From positions 387,001-451,000 of the forward strand of contig NZ_JANQDU010000002.1 of NCBI RefSeq assembly GCF_024723735.1: a DNA stretch of 64,000 bases, in the 5' to 3' direction. The notes under the pieces are model-generated. The model saw nothing but the letters and a program-made list of their open reading frames with translations. It ran no database searches and had not been told where the DNA came from. Numbering within the stretch: the first letter of the stretch is position 1; each line of letters opens with the position of its first letter. This DNA comes from Frigidibacter sp. ROC022. Lineage in GTDB: Bacteria > Pseudomonadota > Alphaproteobacteria > Rhodobacterales > Rhodobacteraceae. Shown in pieces: positions 45,727 through 55,239 of this stretch. The position numbers and the translations under genes are program-made.

Positions 45727-46305
45727 ATGCGTTATCAGATCAGCGGCAAGCAAATCGATGTCGGCGAGGCTCTTCAGACCCACGTCAAGACCGAGCTCGG
45801 CAGCGTGCTGGAAAAATATGCCGGTCGTCCGACCGATGCCATGGTCGTGTTTTCGAAGAACGCGCATCAGTATGCCTGCGAAGCCGTGGTGCATCTGTCG
45901 ACCGGCCTGACCAGCCAGGCCAGTGCGCGAGCCAACGAGATCTATGCCGCATTCGACCAATGCGCCGAGAAGATGGACAAGCAGCTGCGCCGCTACAAGC
46001 GCCGGCTGAAGGATCATCACAAAGCACGCACCGAGCCGGTTGAGTTGACCGAAGCTTCCTCGTATATCCTCGCCGCAACCGATGGCGCTGCTGAAACGGA
46101 TGAGCCTGAAACGCTTCAACCGATGATCATCGCCGAAATGGAGACCCGCATCCCGTCGATCTCGGTCGGCGAGGCGGTGATGCAGATGGAACTTGCAGGA
46201 GCGCCGGTGCTGGTGTTCCGAAATGAGGGACGCGACAGGGTCAACGTTGTCTATCGCCGCGAGGACGGCAATATCGGCTGGATTGACCCCGGCGCGAGCA
46301 AATAA
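45727..46305 (+). CDS. hpf: Ribosome hibernation promoting factor (long form)
   Basis: A 192-residue long-type HPF. The N-terminal RaiA/YfiA domain (about residues 1-100) has MRYQISGKQIDVGEALQTHV, then LGSVLEKYAGRPTDAMVVFS and ANEIYAAFDQCAEKMDKQLR. The C-terminal domain (about 130-190, PMIIAEMETRIPSISVGEAV, then PVLVFRNEGRDRVNVVYRRE and DGNIGWIDPG) mediates 100S ribosome dimerisation. The ATG at 45727 follows AGGAACAG and gives the family N-terminus; an upstream in-frame extension is Pro-rich and discounted. ptsN follows after 38 bases. Confidence 0.95.
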   Translation: MRYQISGKQIDVGEALQTHVKTELGSVLEKYAGRPTDAMVVFSKNAHQYACEAVVHLSTGLTSQASARANEIYAAFDQCAEKMDKQLRRYKRRLKDHHKARTEPVELTEASSYILAATDGAAETDEPETLQPMIIAEMETRIPSISVGEAVMQMELAGAPVLVFRNEGRDRVNVVYRREDGNIGWIDPGASK

Positions 46306-46343
46306 ACGGCAGCCCGGCTGCCCCGGACAAAGACGACGGTAAT

Positions 46344-46808
46344 ATGCAGATTTCCAGCATTCTGGTGCCCGCCGCAGTGCGGTTTACCGGAGGTGCGTCC
46401 AGCAAGAAGCGCCTGTTTCAGGATCTCGCCGACATCGCCAATCAGGCCTATGGCCTGCCGGTGGCTGTCGCCTTCGACGGTTTGCAGGAACGCGAATCCC
46501 TTGGCCCGACCGGTGTCGGCCACGGGGTCGCGCTGCCGCACGCGCGGGTGCCGGACCTCGACCGTGTCGTCGGCGTCTTCCTGCGGCTGGAAAAGCCGGT
46601 GGACTTCGATTCGGTCGATCGGCTGCCGGTCGATCTGATCTTCGGCCTCTTCGCGCCGCAGGACAGCGGCGTCGATCACCTCAAGGCGCTGGCAACGGTG
46701 TCGCGTACCCTGCGCGACCCGGCGATCTGCCAGAAACTGCGGTCGAACGAGGACCCGCTGGCATTGCATGCTTTGTTGACGGAAAGCACCGCGACCAAGG
46801 CGGCCTGA
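46344..46808 (+). CDS. ptsN: Nitrogen-related PTS enzyme IIA (PtsN)
   Basis: A 154-residue EIIA-Ntr domain protein. The phosphorylated His is H66 in GVGHGVALPHARVP. Other typical segments are SSKKRLFQDLADIANQAYGL, ERESLGPTGVG and VDLIFGLFAPQDSGVDHLKA, then LATVSRTLRDPAICQKLRS. It is a regulatory phosphocarrier that links nitrogen and potassium status to other processes and transports no sugar. The hpf-ptsN pair is conserved; rpoN is absent from between lptB and hpf. Confidence 0.95.
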   Translation: MQISSILVPAAVRFTGGASSKKRLFQDLADIANQAYGLPVAVAFDGLQERESLGPTGVGHGVALPHARVPDLDRVVGVFLRLEKPVDFDSVDRLPVDLIFGLFAPQDSGVDHLKALATVSRTLRDPAICQKLRSNEDPLALHALLTESTATKAA

Positions 46809-46829
46809 CCGCCTGGTTGCCGCGTCCGG

Positions 46830-48254
46830 TCAGCCGGGCTGCAGGGGGCCGAAGCCGAACATCATGTAGTCGCGCTGATAGGCGTTCGCGACCAGGGATT
46901 CGATCTCGCGATCGTAGATCTCCTCCAGCGCATATGGTGCCGGATCGGCCAGCGGGCGCCATTCCGGCGCCTCCCGCCCGATCTCGGCCGCCAGCCGCGG
47001 CAGGGCCTCGGCCAGCGCATCCTCGCGCAGGATGTGATCGGGCGGCGAAAACTGTGCCATGCCCTGAACCACCGCCACCTGGCTCGCCCATGCGGCATCG
47101 ACGCGGATCGAGCTCTGGCCCGCCAGATTGCCCTGGATGAACCGCGCGAACTCGGCAAAGGCGCGCCGATGATCGGCCACCGTATAGGCGGCATCCCGGG
47201 CCTTGTCGGGCAAGGGAAGCCTGTAGGTCTGCTTCAGCGTCTGGCGAATCTCGCGAAAGGTCTCGGGCCCGTCCGACAGGATATGGCGGCAAAAGGCGTC
47301 ATGCAGGCGCCGGACCGGGTGCCGCAGCACGGTAAAGGACCGGTGCCCGGTATTCTCGCGCATCCATTTCCGCAGCGTCTTCTGAGTGAAGCCGCGTTGC
47401 AGCCCGCTGTCCTCGACCCCGTCCAGCGCCGCCAGCCAGCCCGAGACCGCCGCCACCGGGCCGCTGCGGATCGGCATGAACAGCAGGGGCGCCCTCGCCG
47501 CCGCGACATGCTGCGGCACCGCCGGCCCCCGGCGCGGCTCGAACACCGGATAGCGGCCCAGATCGAAGTGATCGACCTCTGCCAGCGCCGCGATCATCTC
47601 GGGGTAATTGGTGACCTTCTCGTCCAGCGTCTCGGGGTTCTGCTTCTTGGTCCTGGAAGAGGTCGCCTTCCGCGCTGCGGTGACGCCCAGCCAGGCCGCG
47701 AGGCCGTTCATCACCTCGACGTCGCCGACATCCTCATAGGTCAGGAAGAACGCCGTCTGGCCGGACCGCTGCAACTGCCGGACCAGACGATCCTGGTAGG
47801 CGCGCGACCGGTCCAGATAGGACGAGAACTCCTGCCGGTCGAAGGCCACCCTGGCGCTCTTCGCATGTCGCAGATCGCCCAGCCGCCACTGCCCGGTCTG
47901 TCCGGCAATCTTCAGCGAGATGAAACTGTCCAGCGGATTCCGGCTGAGAACGATCTTGGCGGCGCGCGGGTCGGCCAGGGCCGCTTCGAGCACCCGCGGA
48001 TCGTGGTCGTGGAACAGCCGGAACCCGGCCAGCCCGTCGGTCTTTTCCCGCACCCGGCGGATCAGCGCCATCGGATCGGCCTCGCGCGCGTCCAGCGTCA
48101 CCCCGAACAGGCTGTCGCGCTTGGCATGGCCGATGAAATGCGGATTGAACAGCTCTCCGTGGCACATCAGCCCCGGATACTCGTTCAGATTGGCTTCCAG
48201 AAAGTTCGAGCCGGTCCGCATTCCGGCGAGGATCACGAAATAATCAAAGCGCAT
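46830..48254 (-). CDS. Tandem sulfotransferase-like protein
   Basis: A 474-residue protein that looks like two sulfotransferase-type domains joined. Domain one (about residues 1-240) has the 5'-phosphosulfate loop GMRTGSNFLE with R13-T-G-S16 and the 3'-phosphate segment VLSRNPLDSFISLK (R105, S110), as in NodH/Stf0 enzymes using PAPS. Domain two (about 250-474) has FTVLRHPVRRLHDAF (R311) and ends EIESLVANAYQRDYMMFGF, as in Sulfotransfer_2 proteins, but its first loop FMPIRSGPVAAVSG is degenerate. It overlaps no neighbour and follows a glycosyltransferase in the same operon. It probably sulfates a cell-surface glycan or lipid; whether domain two is active is uncertain. Confidence 0.7.
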   Translation of the reverse strand: MRFDYFVILAGMRTGSNFLEANLNEYPGLMCHGELFNPHFIGHAKRDSLFGVTLDAREADPMALIRRVREKTDGLAGFRLFHDHDPRVLEAALADPRAAKIVLSRNPLDSFISLKIAGQTGQWRLGDLRHAKSARVAFDRQEFSSYLDRSRAYQDRLVRQLQRSGQTAFFLTYEDVGDVEVMNGLAAWLGVTAARKATSSRTKKQNPETLDEKVTNYPEMIAALAEVDHFDLGRYPVFEPRRGPAVPQHVAAARAPLLFMPIRSGPVAAVSGWLAALDGVEDSGLQRGFTQKTLRKWMRENTGHRSFTVLRHPVRRLHDAFCRHILSDGPETFREIRQTLKQTYRLPLPDKARDAAYTVADHRRAFAEFARFIQGNLAGQSSIRVDAAWASQVAVVQGMAQFSPPDHILREDALAEALPRLAAEIGREAPEWRPLADPAPYALEEIYDREIESLVANAYQRDYMMFGFGPLQPG

Positions 48255-48257
48255 CCG

Positions 48258-49958
48258 TCAGCGCACCACATAGGGCCGCGGGCGCGGGGGGTCGGTCTCT
48301 CGCACGGGGTCGTTGTTCACCGGGAAGTCACCCATTAGATGGGGATGCATCCCCTGGTTGCGAAGGTTCTGCAGAAACTGCCCGAAACCGGACAGATCGA
48401 CAAGCTTCGGCGCCTCGGTCAGGCGCGGCTTCTGCCGGATGCCGAGATCATCGACCAGGGCCTGCAACGGCTCCATCGGCGCCTCGACGAAATCGGCCAT
48501 GCTCCAGATACGGATCCGCGCCTTCGACCAGCCCGACCGCAGGATGTCGAGATGCGCGCTCTCGATCTTCTGCAACTGCGCGGCTTCCTTGCGGATGTCG
48601 CTGAAATTGCGGTTCGAACGATAGAGCGGCACCGCCCAGGCGCCGGTCACCACCGAGATCTGCGCATTCGGATCGGTCGCCATGAACCAGGAGATGTCCT
48701 GCCTGTCGCGCGGGCCGAACTGGAAGCACTGCTGCTCGCCCCGGGTGTTCCAGATCAGGTTGGTCAGGAAGGCCTTGGGATTGTAGTCGCGCAGCTTGGC
48801 CGAATCCGACAGCGCCCCGGCATAGACCGACTGGTTGCCGGCGAAATGCGCCTTGTCCGGTGCGAAGAGATGGCCATGCACACGCGCCCCGCCGACCCTG
48901 GCCAACCATCCCTCGAACCCGTCGAACAGCTCGGCAAATCCCTCGAACACGGAATAGGGCGCGCAGGTCTTGCCGTTCTCCCAGCCTTCGTGCGGAAACC
49001 GGCTTTGCATGTAGAGCCCCGGCCGCCCGCGGGTCCGCCGCTCGACCGCCTTGGCGAAGATGCGGTCGATCTTGCCCGGGTTCGGCTCTGCCCCTGTCAT
49101 GATCTGCCCGCCCTCGGTCAGGAACGAGCGATACAGACGCTCCGCCCGCGGCCAGATCTTCCGCGCCACGAAGCAATCCGAACGGCGCAGAAGCTGCAGG
49201 TGATCGTCATAGAAGATATGCGGCTTGCCCTGAAAATCGAACTTGGACAGCGTCAGGGAGCGGCTTTCGATATTGTTGGAATAGAGCCTGACAAGGGTCT
49301 GGTAATAGCTTTCGTCGGGGATCCAGACCCGCGAGAAGTAGCGGTCATAGATCGGGCGGTCGGGGTCTTCGAGGATCGCCGAAAGGGTCTGGCGGGTCAG
49401 GCACCACCATTGGCTGCCCATGTGCGGCACGATCCCGTCGGGGATCTTGCGCTTCACGCCCAGCCGGCGCTGCAGCTTCACATATCGGTCGAACAGCCAG
49501 CGGTGCCGCTTCCAGCTGAACGGAAACCGCAGGGTGAACCGCTCGCTGTCCAGCCCGCCCACGGTCCAGGGCACGTCCTGGGTGGTGACGCTCTCGATGA
49601 AATTGGTCATCGGGCGTTCGTCCAGATAGCGGATCAGCTCGGGCACCGGGCGCAGCGGTAGGCACGAGCCGGAGGCCAGGTAGACATGCCGCACCTGCGG
49701 AAAGCTCGCCAGCATCAGCGTCGAGGCCGATTGCGAAGCCTGGACCAGCGACCATGTTCCCCATTCGCAGCGATGGCGGCTGGAGAAGATCACGTTGTCC
49801 AGATCGGCCAGCGCCCGCACGAAACCCGCGTAGGGACCGCGTTTGACCCGCTTGTCGACGTGGATCACCACCGGGCAGCCATGCCCGGCCCAGTGCCGCG
49901 CCACCTGCTCGGCCCGGTCCAGCGCCTCGTGCACCAGCATGACGATGCCGACCGTCAC
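48258..49958 (-). CDS. GT14-like beta-1,6-N-acetylglucosaminyltransferase family protein
   Basis: A 566-residue protein without signal peptide or membrane helix. The N-terminal half (about residues 1-300) resembles the core-2/I-branching GT14 fold: IVMLVHEALDRAEQVARHW, then VVIHVDKRVKRGPYAGFVRA, HVYLASGSCLPLRPVPELIR, GSQWWCLTRQTLSAILED and IPDESYYQTLVRLY. The C-terminal half (about 310-566) contains aromatic segments without a family I can name (perhaps the DUF5928 tail seen with such enzymes in this order). It starts with GTG at 49958 overlapping the stop of the upstream GT2-like gene. It likely adds a GlcNAc or xylose-type branch to a surface glycan. Confidence 0.75.
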   Translation of the reverse strand: MTVGIVMLVHEALDRAEQVARHWAGHGCPVVIHVDKRVKRGPYAGFVRALADLDNVIFSSRHRCEWGTWSLVQASQSASTLMLASFPQVRHVYLASGSCLPLRPVPELIRYLDERPMTNFIESVTTQDVPWTVGGLDSERFTLRFPFSWKRHRWLFDRYVKLQRRLGVKRKIPDGIVPHMGSQWWCLTRQTLSAILEDPDRPIYDRYFSRVWIPDESYYQTLVRLYSNNIESRSLTLSKFDFQGKPHIFYDDHLQLLRRSDCFVARKIWPRAERLYRSFLTEGGQIMTGAEPNPGKIDRIFAKAVERRTRGRPGLYMQSRFPHEGWENGKTCAPYSVFEGFAELFDGFEGWLARVGGARVHGHLFAPDKAHFAGNQSVYAGALSDSAKLRDYNPKAFLTNLIWNTRGEQQCFQFGPRDRQDISWFMATDPNAQISVVTGAWAVPLYRSNRNFSDIRKEAAQLQKIESAHLDILRSGWSKARIRIWSMADFVEAPMEPLQALVDDLGIRQKPRLTEAPKLVDLSGFGQFLQNLRNQGMHPHLMGDFPVNNDPVRETDPPRPRPYVVR

Positions 49959-50977
49959 GCCCAGTTCCCCTTCGACATCAGCCCGAGGATTTCAAGCTGC
50001 CGCCAGTTGATGAACTTCTCGCTCCACTTGCACCAGAGATCGGGGCTGTTCGACAATCCCTGCGAATAGGCCTTGTATTCGTGGCTGTTGGCATAGTGCT
50101 GCTTGCGGGTCATCTCCTCTTCCGACTTCTTGCGGAAGGTGTCGAGGAACTTGGCGTGCAGCAGGATCCCCGAGGCCTTCTCGCCCCCGGTCTCGTCATA
50201 GACCCGGTTCAGACCGCGCGGCAGCAGTGCGTGGGTCGAGCTTTCATAGACATAGTCGCGGTTCCATTTGACCAGCGGGATCTTGTTCAGCGCCGGGGCG
50301 CCCTTGGGGTTGTCCGCAAAGAAGGTCCGGGCCCGCGGGCCGCCCTGAATCCACAGGTTGCCCATCCAGTCGTTCTTGGAGATCGTGTAGTTGCCGCTGT
50401 CGAACCAGCTGGCGATCTCCAGCGGGTCCTGTCCCGCGCGATAGGGCTGCTGGTCGAACGGCCCCTTGGGATACATGTCCAGAAGCATCGCCGCAAAACT
50501 GCGGATGCCGGTCGAATCCAGCCAGTCGGTCAGCGCCCGGATCGGTCTTGTGTCGCAGAAGGGGTAGACGAAGAACTCGTCCACATCGACCACAAGCGAC
50601 CAGTGGTTGTGGGCGTGGCGCCGTTGCAGCCAGTTCAGCCAGTCGACTCCGAAGCGCGCGCCCTTGTAGCTGGCCTCGGTGGTCCAGATCGAGACATCGG
50701 ACTGTTCGGCCAGATACTCACGCCCGCCGTCGTCGCTGCCGTTGTCGACGACGATGAAGTGCTGCACCCCCATCTCGCGGTAGTATTTCAGGAAATAGGG
50801 CAAGCGCACATGTTCGTTGCGCAGCGTCGTGAATGCCAGGATGTCGCCGGGGCGTATCTGGTCGGTGCGATCGACAACCGGCGTCAGCTCCCGCCGCTTG
50901 CGAAAGGCGCGCAGTTGCCAGCGCTTCCGCCGCAGCCGCAAACCGTATGATTGCACCCACCTCAAGCTCTGGACCAC
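49955..50977 (-). CDS. GT2-like glycosyltransferase, paralogue A
   Basis: A 340-residue protein of the Glyco_tranf_2_4 type. TLRNEHVRLPYFLKYYREMG, HFIVVDNGSDDGGREYLAEQ and the D-x-D motif D131-V-D133-E134 (WSLVVDVDEFFVYPF) define the catalytic domain. Later stretches include LLDMYPKGPF, NLWIQGGPRARTFF and LVKWNRDYVYESSTHALLP. It is clearly paralogous to the gene at 51162-52265 throughout its length. The GTG start is chosen because no in-frame ATG lies nearby. It is probably expressed from the promoter at 51086-51114 and overlaps the GT14-like gene. Confidence 0.82.
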   Translation of the reverse strand: MVQSLRWVQSYGLRLRRKRWQLRAFRKRRELTPVVDRTDQIRPGDILAFTTLRNEHVRLPYFLKYYREMGVQHFIVVDNGSDDGGREYLAEQSDVSIWTTEASYKGARFGVDWLNWLQRRHAHNHWSLVVDVDEFFVYPFCDTRPIRALTDWLDSTGIRSFAAMLLDMYPKGPFDQQPYRAGQDPLEIASWFDSGNYTISKNDWMGNLWIQGGPRARTFFADNPKGAPALNKIPLVKWNRDYVYESSTHALLPRGLNRVYDETGGEKASGILLHAKFLDTFRKKSEEEMTRKQHYANSHEYKAYSQGLSNSPDLWCKWSEKFINWRQLEILGLMSKGNWA

Positions 50978-51085
50978 CGTTCTATGCGCGCCATTCCGAC
51001 CCCTACCCGATCGGGCTTAAGGAAGCCTTGGCGGTCTTCTGCCCTGGGGTTTCGGTTCTGGCGGGCCTCGGATCTGCTCGCCACC

Positions 51086-51114
51086 ACAATAGGCACGATT
51101 CCGCCGAAGGTAAA
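51086..51114 (-). promoter_or_regulatory. Probable promoter of the GT2-A / GT14 / sulfotransferase operon
   Basis: On the minus strand: TTTACC (complement of 51109-51114), 17-base spacer, TATTGT (complement of 51086-51091). It is 109 bases before the GTG start at 50977. It divides the glycan region into two leftward transcription units. Confidence 0.5.
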
Positions 51115-51120
51115 CGGGCC

Positions 51121-51137
51121 TGAACAGTCCCTGTTCA
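51121..51137. repeat. Inverted repeat TGAACAG-N3-CTGTTCA
   Basis: A perfect seven-base inverted repeat (51121-51127 and 51131-51137, loop TCC), between the end of GT2 paralogue B and the promoter of paralogue A. It could be a weak terminator for the galU-galE-GT2B unit or an operator adjoining the promoter. It has no T-run. Confidence 0.5.
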
Positions 51138-51161
51138 TGGGAGTCGGGGGCCGAATCCGGA

Positions 51162-52254
51162 TCAAGACCACAAGCCCCGCGACATCAGCCCGACCGCTTC
51201 GAGATGGCGCCAGCCGCGATAGCGGGTCGAGGTCGCGCACCACAGGTCCGGGTTCTCGATCAGCCGGTCGTAATAGGCGTCGTAGAGGGCCGAGTTGTTG
51301 AAATGCTGCTTGCGGGCCTTTTCCTCGCGCGATTTCTCGACCACGACATTCAGGAACTTGCTGTGCAGCAGCAGACCCGAAAGCGCCTCTCCTCCACCTT
51401 GATCATAGACCCTGTTAAGGGCTTTCGGCAGGAGTGCATGGGTCGAGTTGACATAGGCATAGCGACGGTTCCAGCGCACCAGCGGCACCTTGTTCAACGT
51501 CGGGGCCCGGCGCGGTTGCGCGGCGAAAAAGACCCGTGCCCGCGCGCCACCCTGAATCCAGAGGTTTCCCATCGGCTCCTGCCGCCGGATCATGTAGTTG
51601 CCGCTGTCGAACCAGTTCAGGGTCTCGAAGGGATCGTCGCCGGGCCGGTAGGGCTGCGCATCGAGCCGGCCCCTGGGATACATGTCCAGCATCATCGCCC
51701 CGAAGGACCGGATCCCGCGGTCGTCCAGCCATTCGGTCAGGGCCGCCAGCGGCCGGGTCTGCCAATGCGGGTAGATCAGGATCTCGTCGGCATCCAGCGT
51801 CAGCAGCCAGTGCCCATGCGCATGACGCATCGCCAGCCATGTCAGCCAATCGACCCCGAAGCGCGACAGGCGATAGCTGGCATCGGTGTGCCAGAGCGAG
51901 ACATCGGGCTGCGCCGCCAGATAGTCGCCGGTGCCGTCGGTGCTGGCATTGTCGATGAACAGGAAGTGGCCGACCCCCAGCCGGCGATAGTGGTCAAGGA
52001 AATGCGGCAGCCGCAGCATCTCGTTGCGCAGGGTCGCCATGGCCAGGATCGTGTCGGGCCGGATGTCGCCGGTCCGGTCGGCCACGGGCCGCAGTTGCCG
52101 CCGCTTGCGAAGCGCCCGCCACAGCAGCCGCCGACGTTTCCAGCGCAGCCGGTAGGCGCTGCGCAGTCGTTGCCAGAGATCCGGCTCGGCGGGCGGAATC
52201 GGCACGGCATCGGACAGACCGTCGGCGGCAGCCGAAGCTGCGGCCGGAGGCGTT

Positions 52255-52265
<11 letters not shown>
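51162..52265 (-). CDS. GT2-like glycosyltransferase, paralogue B
   Basis: A 367-residue paralogue of the 49955-50977 gene. TLRNEMLRLPHFLDHYRRLG, FLFIDNASTDGTGDYLAAQP and the D158-A-D160-E161 motif (HWLLTLDADEILIYPH) match it closely, as do MLDMYPRGRLDAQPY, NLWIQGGARARVFF and VRWNRRYAYVNSTHALLP. The N-terminal 30 residues are an unrelated Ala/Pro-rich tail. The ATG at 52265 overlaps the end of galE by 11 bases; a longer start at 52295 also exists. Two diverged copies suggest two consecutive sugar additions. Confidence 0.82.
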
Positions 52266-53241
<976 letters not shown>

Positions 53242-53246
53242 CCCGC

Positions 53247-54140
53247 CTACTCTGCGGCCTGCTGGGCTTGCATCAACTCACCCAGATAGGTCTGGAACTC
53301 GTCGCGCAAATCCTCGCGGGCCAGGCCGAAGGCAACCGTCGCCTGCAGGAACCCGGCCTTCGAGCCGCAGTCGAACCGCTGGCCCCGGAACCGATGGCCA
53401 TAGACCTCGCGGCCCTGCCGGATCTCCTCGGCAATCGCGTCGGTCAGCTGAATTTCGCCCCCGGCGCCGCTCTTCATCCTGTTCAGGGTCTGCAGGACCT
53501 TCGGCGTCAGGATATAGCGCCCGATCACGGCCAGATTGGACGGCGCCTCGCCAAGCGGCGGTTTCTCGACCATGCCGCGGACCTTGACCAGACTGCCCAT
53601 GTCCTCGGCCACGTCCAGCACGCCATAGGCCCCGGCCTTGGCCGGCGGAACCTCCATCGCGGCAACCATGCAGCCGCCGGTCTGTTCATAGGCCTCGACC
53701 ATCTGCGCCAGGCAGGGCTGTTCCGCCGCAATCACGTCATCGGGCAGAATCACGGCAAAGGGCTCGTTCGAAATCAGCCGCTTGGCACACCAGACCGCGT
53801 GGCCGAGCCCCAGGGCGCGATGCTGCCGGACATAGGCGATCGCACCCGAATCCATGTTCGTCGCCCGCAATGTCTCCAGCAACGCATCCTTGCCGCTCTT
53901 GCGCAGCGCGTTCTCCAGCTCGGGCGCCAGGTCGAAATAGTCCTCCAGCGCGCCCTTGCCGCGCGAGGTGACGAATATGAATTCCTTGATTCCGGCGGCA
54001 CGCGCCTCGTCGATCGCATACTGGATCAGGGGCCGGTCAACGAGCGTCATGATTTCCTTGGGGATTGACTTGGTTGCCGGGAGGAACCGTGTCCCCATCC
54101 CTGCCACCGGAAAAATCGCCTTGGTTACCTTGCGTCGCAT
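53247..54140 (-). CDS. galU: UTP-glucose-1-phosphate uridylyltransferase
   Basis: A 297-residue nucleotidyltransferase making UDP-glucose. The signature AIFPVAGMGTRFLPATKSIP, then KEIMTLVDRPLIQYAIDEAR is GalU-type. FVTSRGKGALEDYFDLAPEL, GLGHAVWCAKRLISNEPFAV and ILPDDVIAAEQPCLAQMVEA, then VEKPPLGEAPSNLAVIGRYI complete the match. It heads the galU-galE-GT2B unit. The phosphohexomutase at 28270 could supply glucose-1-P. Confidence 0.96.
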   Translation of the reverse strand: MRRKVTKAIFPVAGMGTRFLPATKSIPKEIMTLVDRPLIQYAIDEARAAGIKEFIFVTSRGKGALEDYFDLAPELENALRKSGKDALLETLRATNMDSGAIAYVRQHRALGLGHAVWCAKRLISNEPFAVILPDDVIAAEQPCLAQMVEAYEQTGGCMVAAMEVPPAKAGAYGVLDVAEDMGSLVKVRGMVEKPPLGEAPSNLAVIGRYILTPKVLQTLNRMKSGAGGEIQLTDAIAEEIRQGREVYGHRFRGQRFDCGSKAGFLQATVAFGLAREDLRDEFQTYLGELMQAQQAAE

Positions 54141-54438
54141 CCAGCAAATCCTTTCACTTCAAACCCTTGAAACCCTTGGACGACTTCAGAGTGTCACCGT
54201 CCCAATATGCCGGTCGCCTGCCAGTCGCCCGCCGCCCTGACTCAACCGCAACAAGATACCTTGGCTGTGGCGGGCTGCACCCCTAGTGATAGGTGCTGGA
54301 ACCCAAGATTGAAAGACCGGCGGAAGGAACCGCAACCCTCTCCGGGCCCGGAGTTGCCCGGGCGTCGCAGTTGGTGTCGATCCGGAAACAATCACGGCTC
54401 TCCGGCAGATTTCGGATGAGGCGGAAACGACATGGCCG
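54141..54438. other. Intergenic region between galU and kdsB
   Basis: About 300 bases without a credible gene. It must hold the galU promoter. A tandem copy of CAAGGGTTT is seen on the minus strand near 54168-54180 and an AGGA ribosome-binding site just before galU. I could not place a clear -35/-10 pair. Confidence 0.4.
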
Positions 54439-55239
54439 CTAGTCTGCACCCATCTGCCGCAGCATGGCTTCAACCTTCGGCACGTCTTCGGGATTGTTGA
54501 CCTCCCAGAACTGCCGGCCCCTGGACTCGACCTCGACGCAAAGCACGTTCCGGCCCTGTTCCAGAAACCGCAGCTGCTCCAGCTTCTCCAGCTGTTCCAG
54601 GGGCCCCTCCGGCCAGCCGCCATAGGCAGCCAGCGCCGCGGGACGGTAGGCATAGACACCGACATGGTGGAACACCGGCGTCGGCGCCTCGGGCGCATAG
54701 GCCTGACCGGTATGGGGGATCACCTCTTTCGAGAAATACAACCCGCGTCCCCCGGCGCCGAAGACCGCCGTTGTGCCGCCGACCCGGCCGGCACGCCGGT
54801 CTTCCAGCAGCCCCGCCAGCATCGCGCCGTTGCAACGCAGCACCGGGGTGGCGATGTCGGCCTCGGGCGCCGACCGCAGCCCGGCGATCAGATCCTCGAT
54901 GAACCAGGCCGGGGTCAGCGGCGCATCGCCCTGAAGGTTCACCACGATGTCATATCCGCCGCCCAGCACCGCATGGGCTTCCGCACAGCGCTCGGTGCCG
55001 TTGCGGCATTGGTCCGAAGTCATCACCACCTCGGCGCCGAAGGCCTCGGCCGCATCGCGGATCCGGTCGTCATCGGTTGCCACGACGACGCGGTCCACCC
55101 CCGCGACCTCGCCCGCGACCCGCCAGCTGCGCTCGACCAGCGAACGGCCCTGGCCGCTGGCGCCGGTCAGGCTCACCAGCGGCTTGCCGGGATAGCGCGA
55201 CGAGGCATAGCGGGCCGGGATGACGATCAGGACCGACAT
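54439..55239 (-). CDS. kdsB: CMP-Kdo synthetase (3-deoxy-manno-octulosonate cytidylyltransferase)
   Basis: A 266-residue enzyme activating Kdo with CTP for LPS inner core or capsule linkers. The N-terminus VLIVIPARYASSRYPGKPLV is the KdsB signature, and VVATDDDRIRDAAEAFGAEV, then SDQCRNGTERCAEAH and DIVVNLQGDAPLTPAWFIED follow. C-terminal EQLRFLEQGRNVLCVEV is typical. It directly follows cysQ with no gap. Kdo links this region to kdsD and the lpt genes. Confidence 0.93.
   Translation of the reverse strand: MSVLIVIPARYASSRYPGKPLVSLTGASGQGRSLVERSWRVAGEVAGVDRVVVATDDDRIRDAAEAFGAEVVMTSDQCRNGTERCAEAHAVLGGGYDIVVNLQGDAPLTPAWFIEDLIAGLRSAPEADIATPVLRCNGAMLAGLLEDRRAGRVGGTTAVFGAGGRGLYFSKEVIPHTGQAYAPEAPTPVFHHVGVYAYRPAALAAYGGWPEGPLEQLEKLEQLRFLEQGRNVLCVEVESRGRQFWEVNNPEDVPKVEAMLRQMGAD

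Noticed and set aside
51121-51137. LexA (SOS) operator
   Set aside because: Alphaproteobacterial LexA sites are direct repeats GTTC-N7-GTTC; this is an inverted GAAC-N7-GTTC with no damage-response gene downstream.
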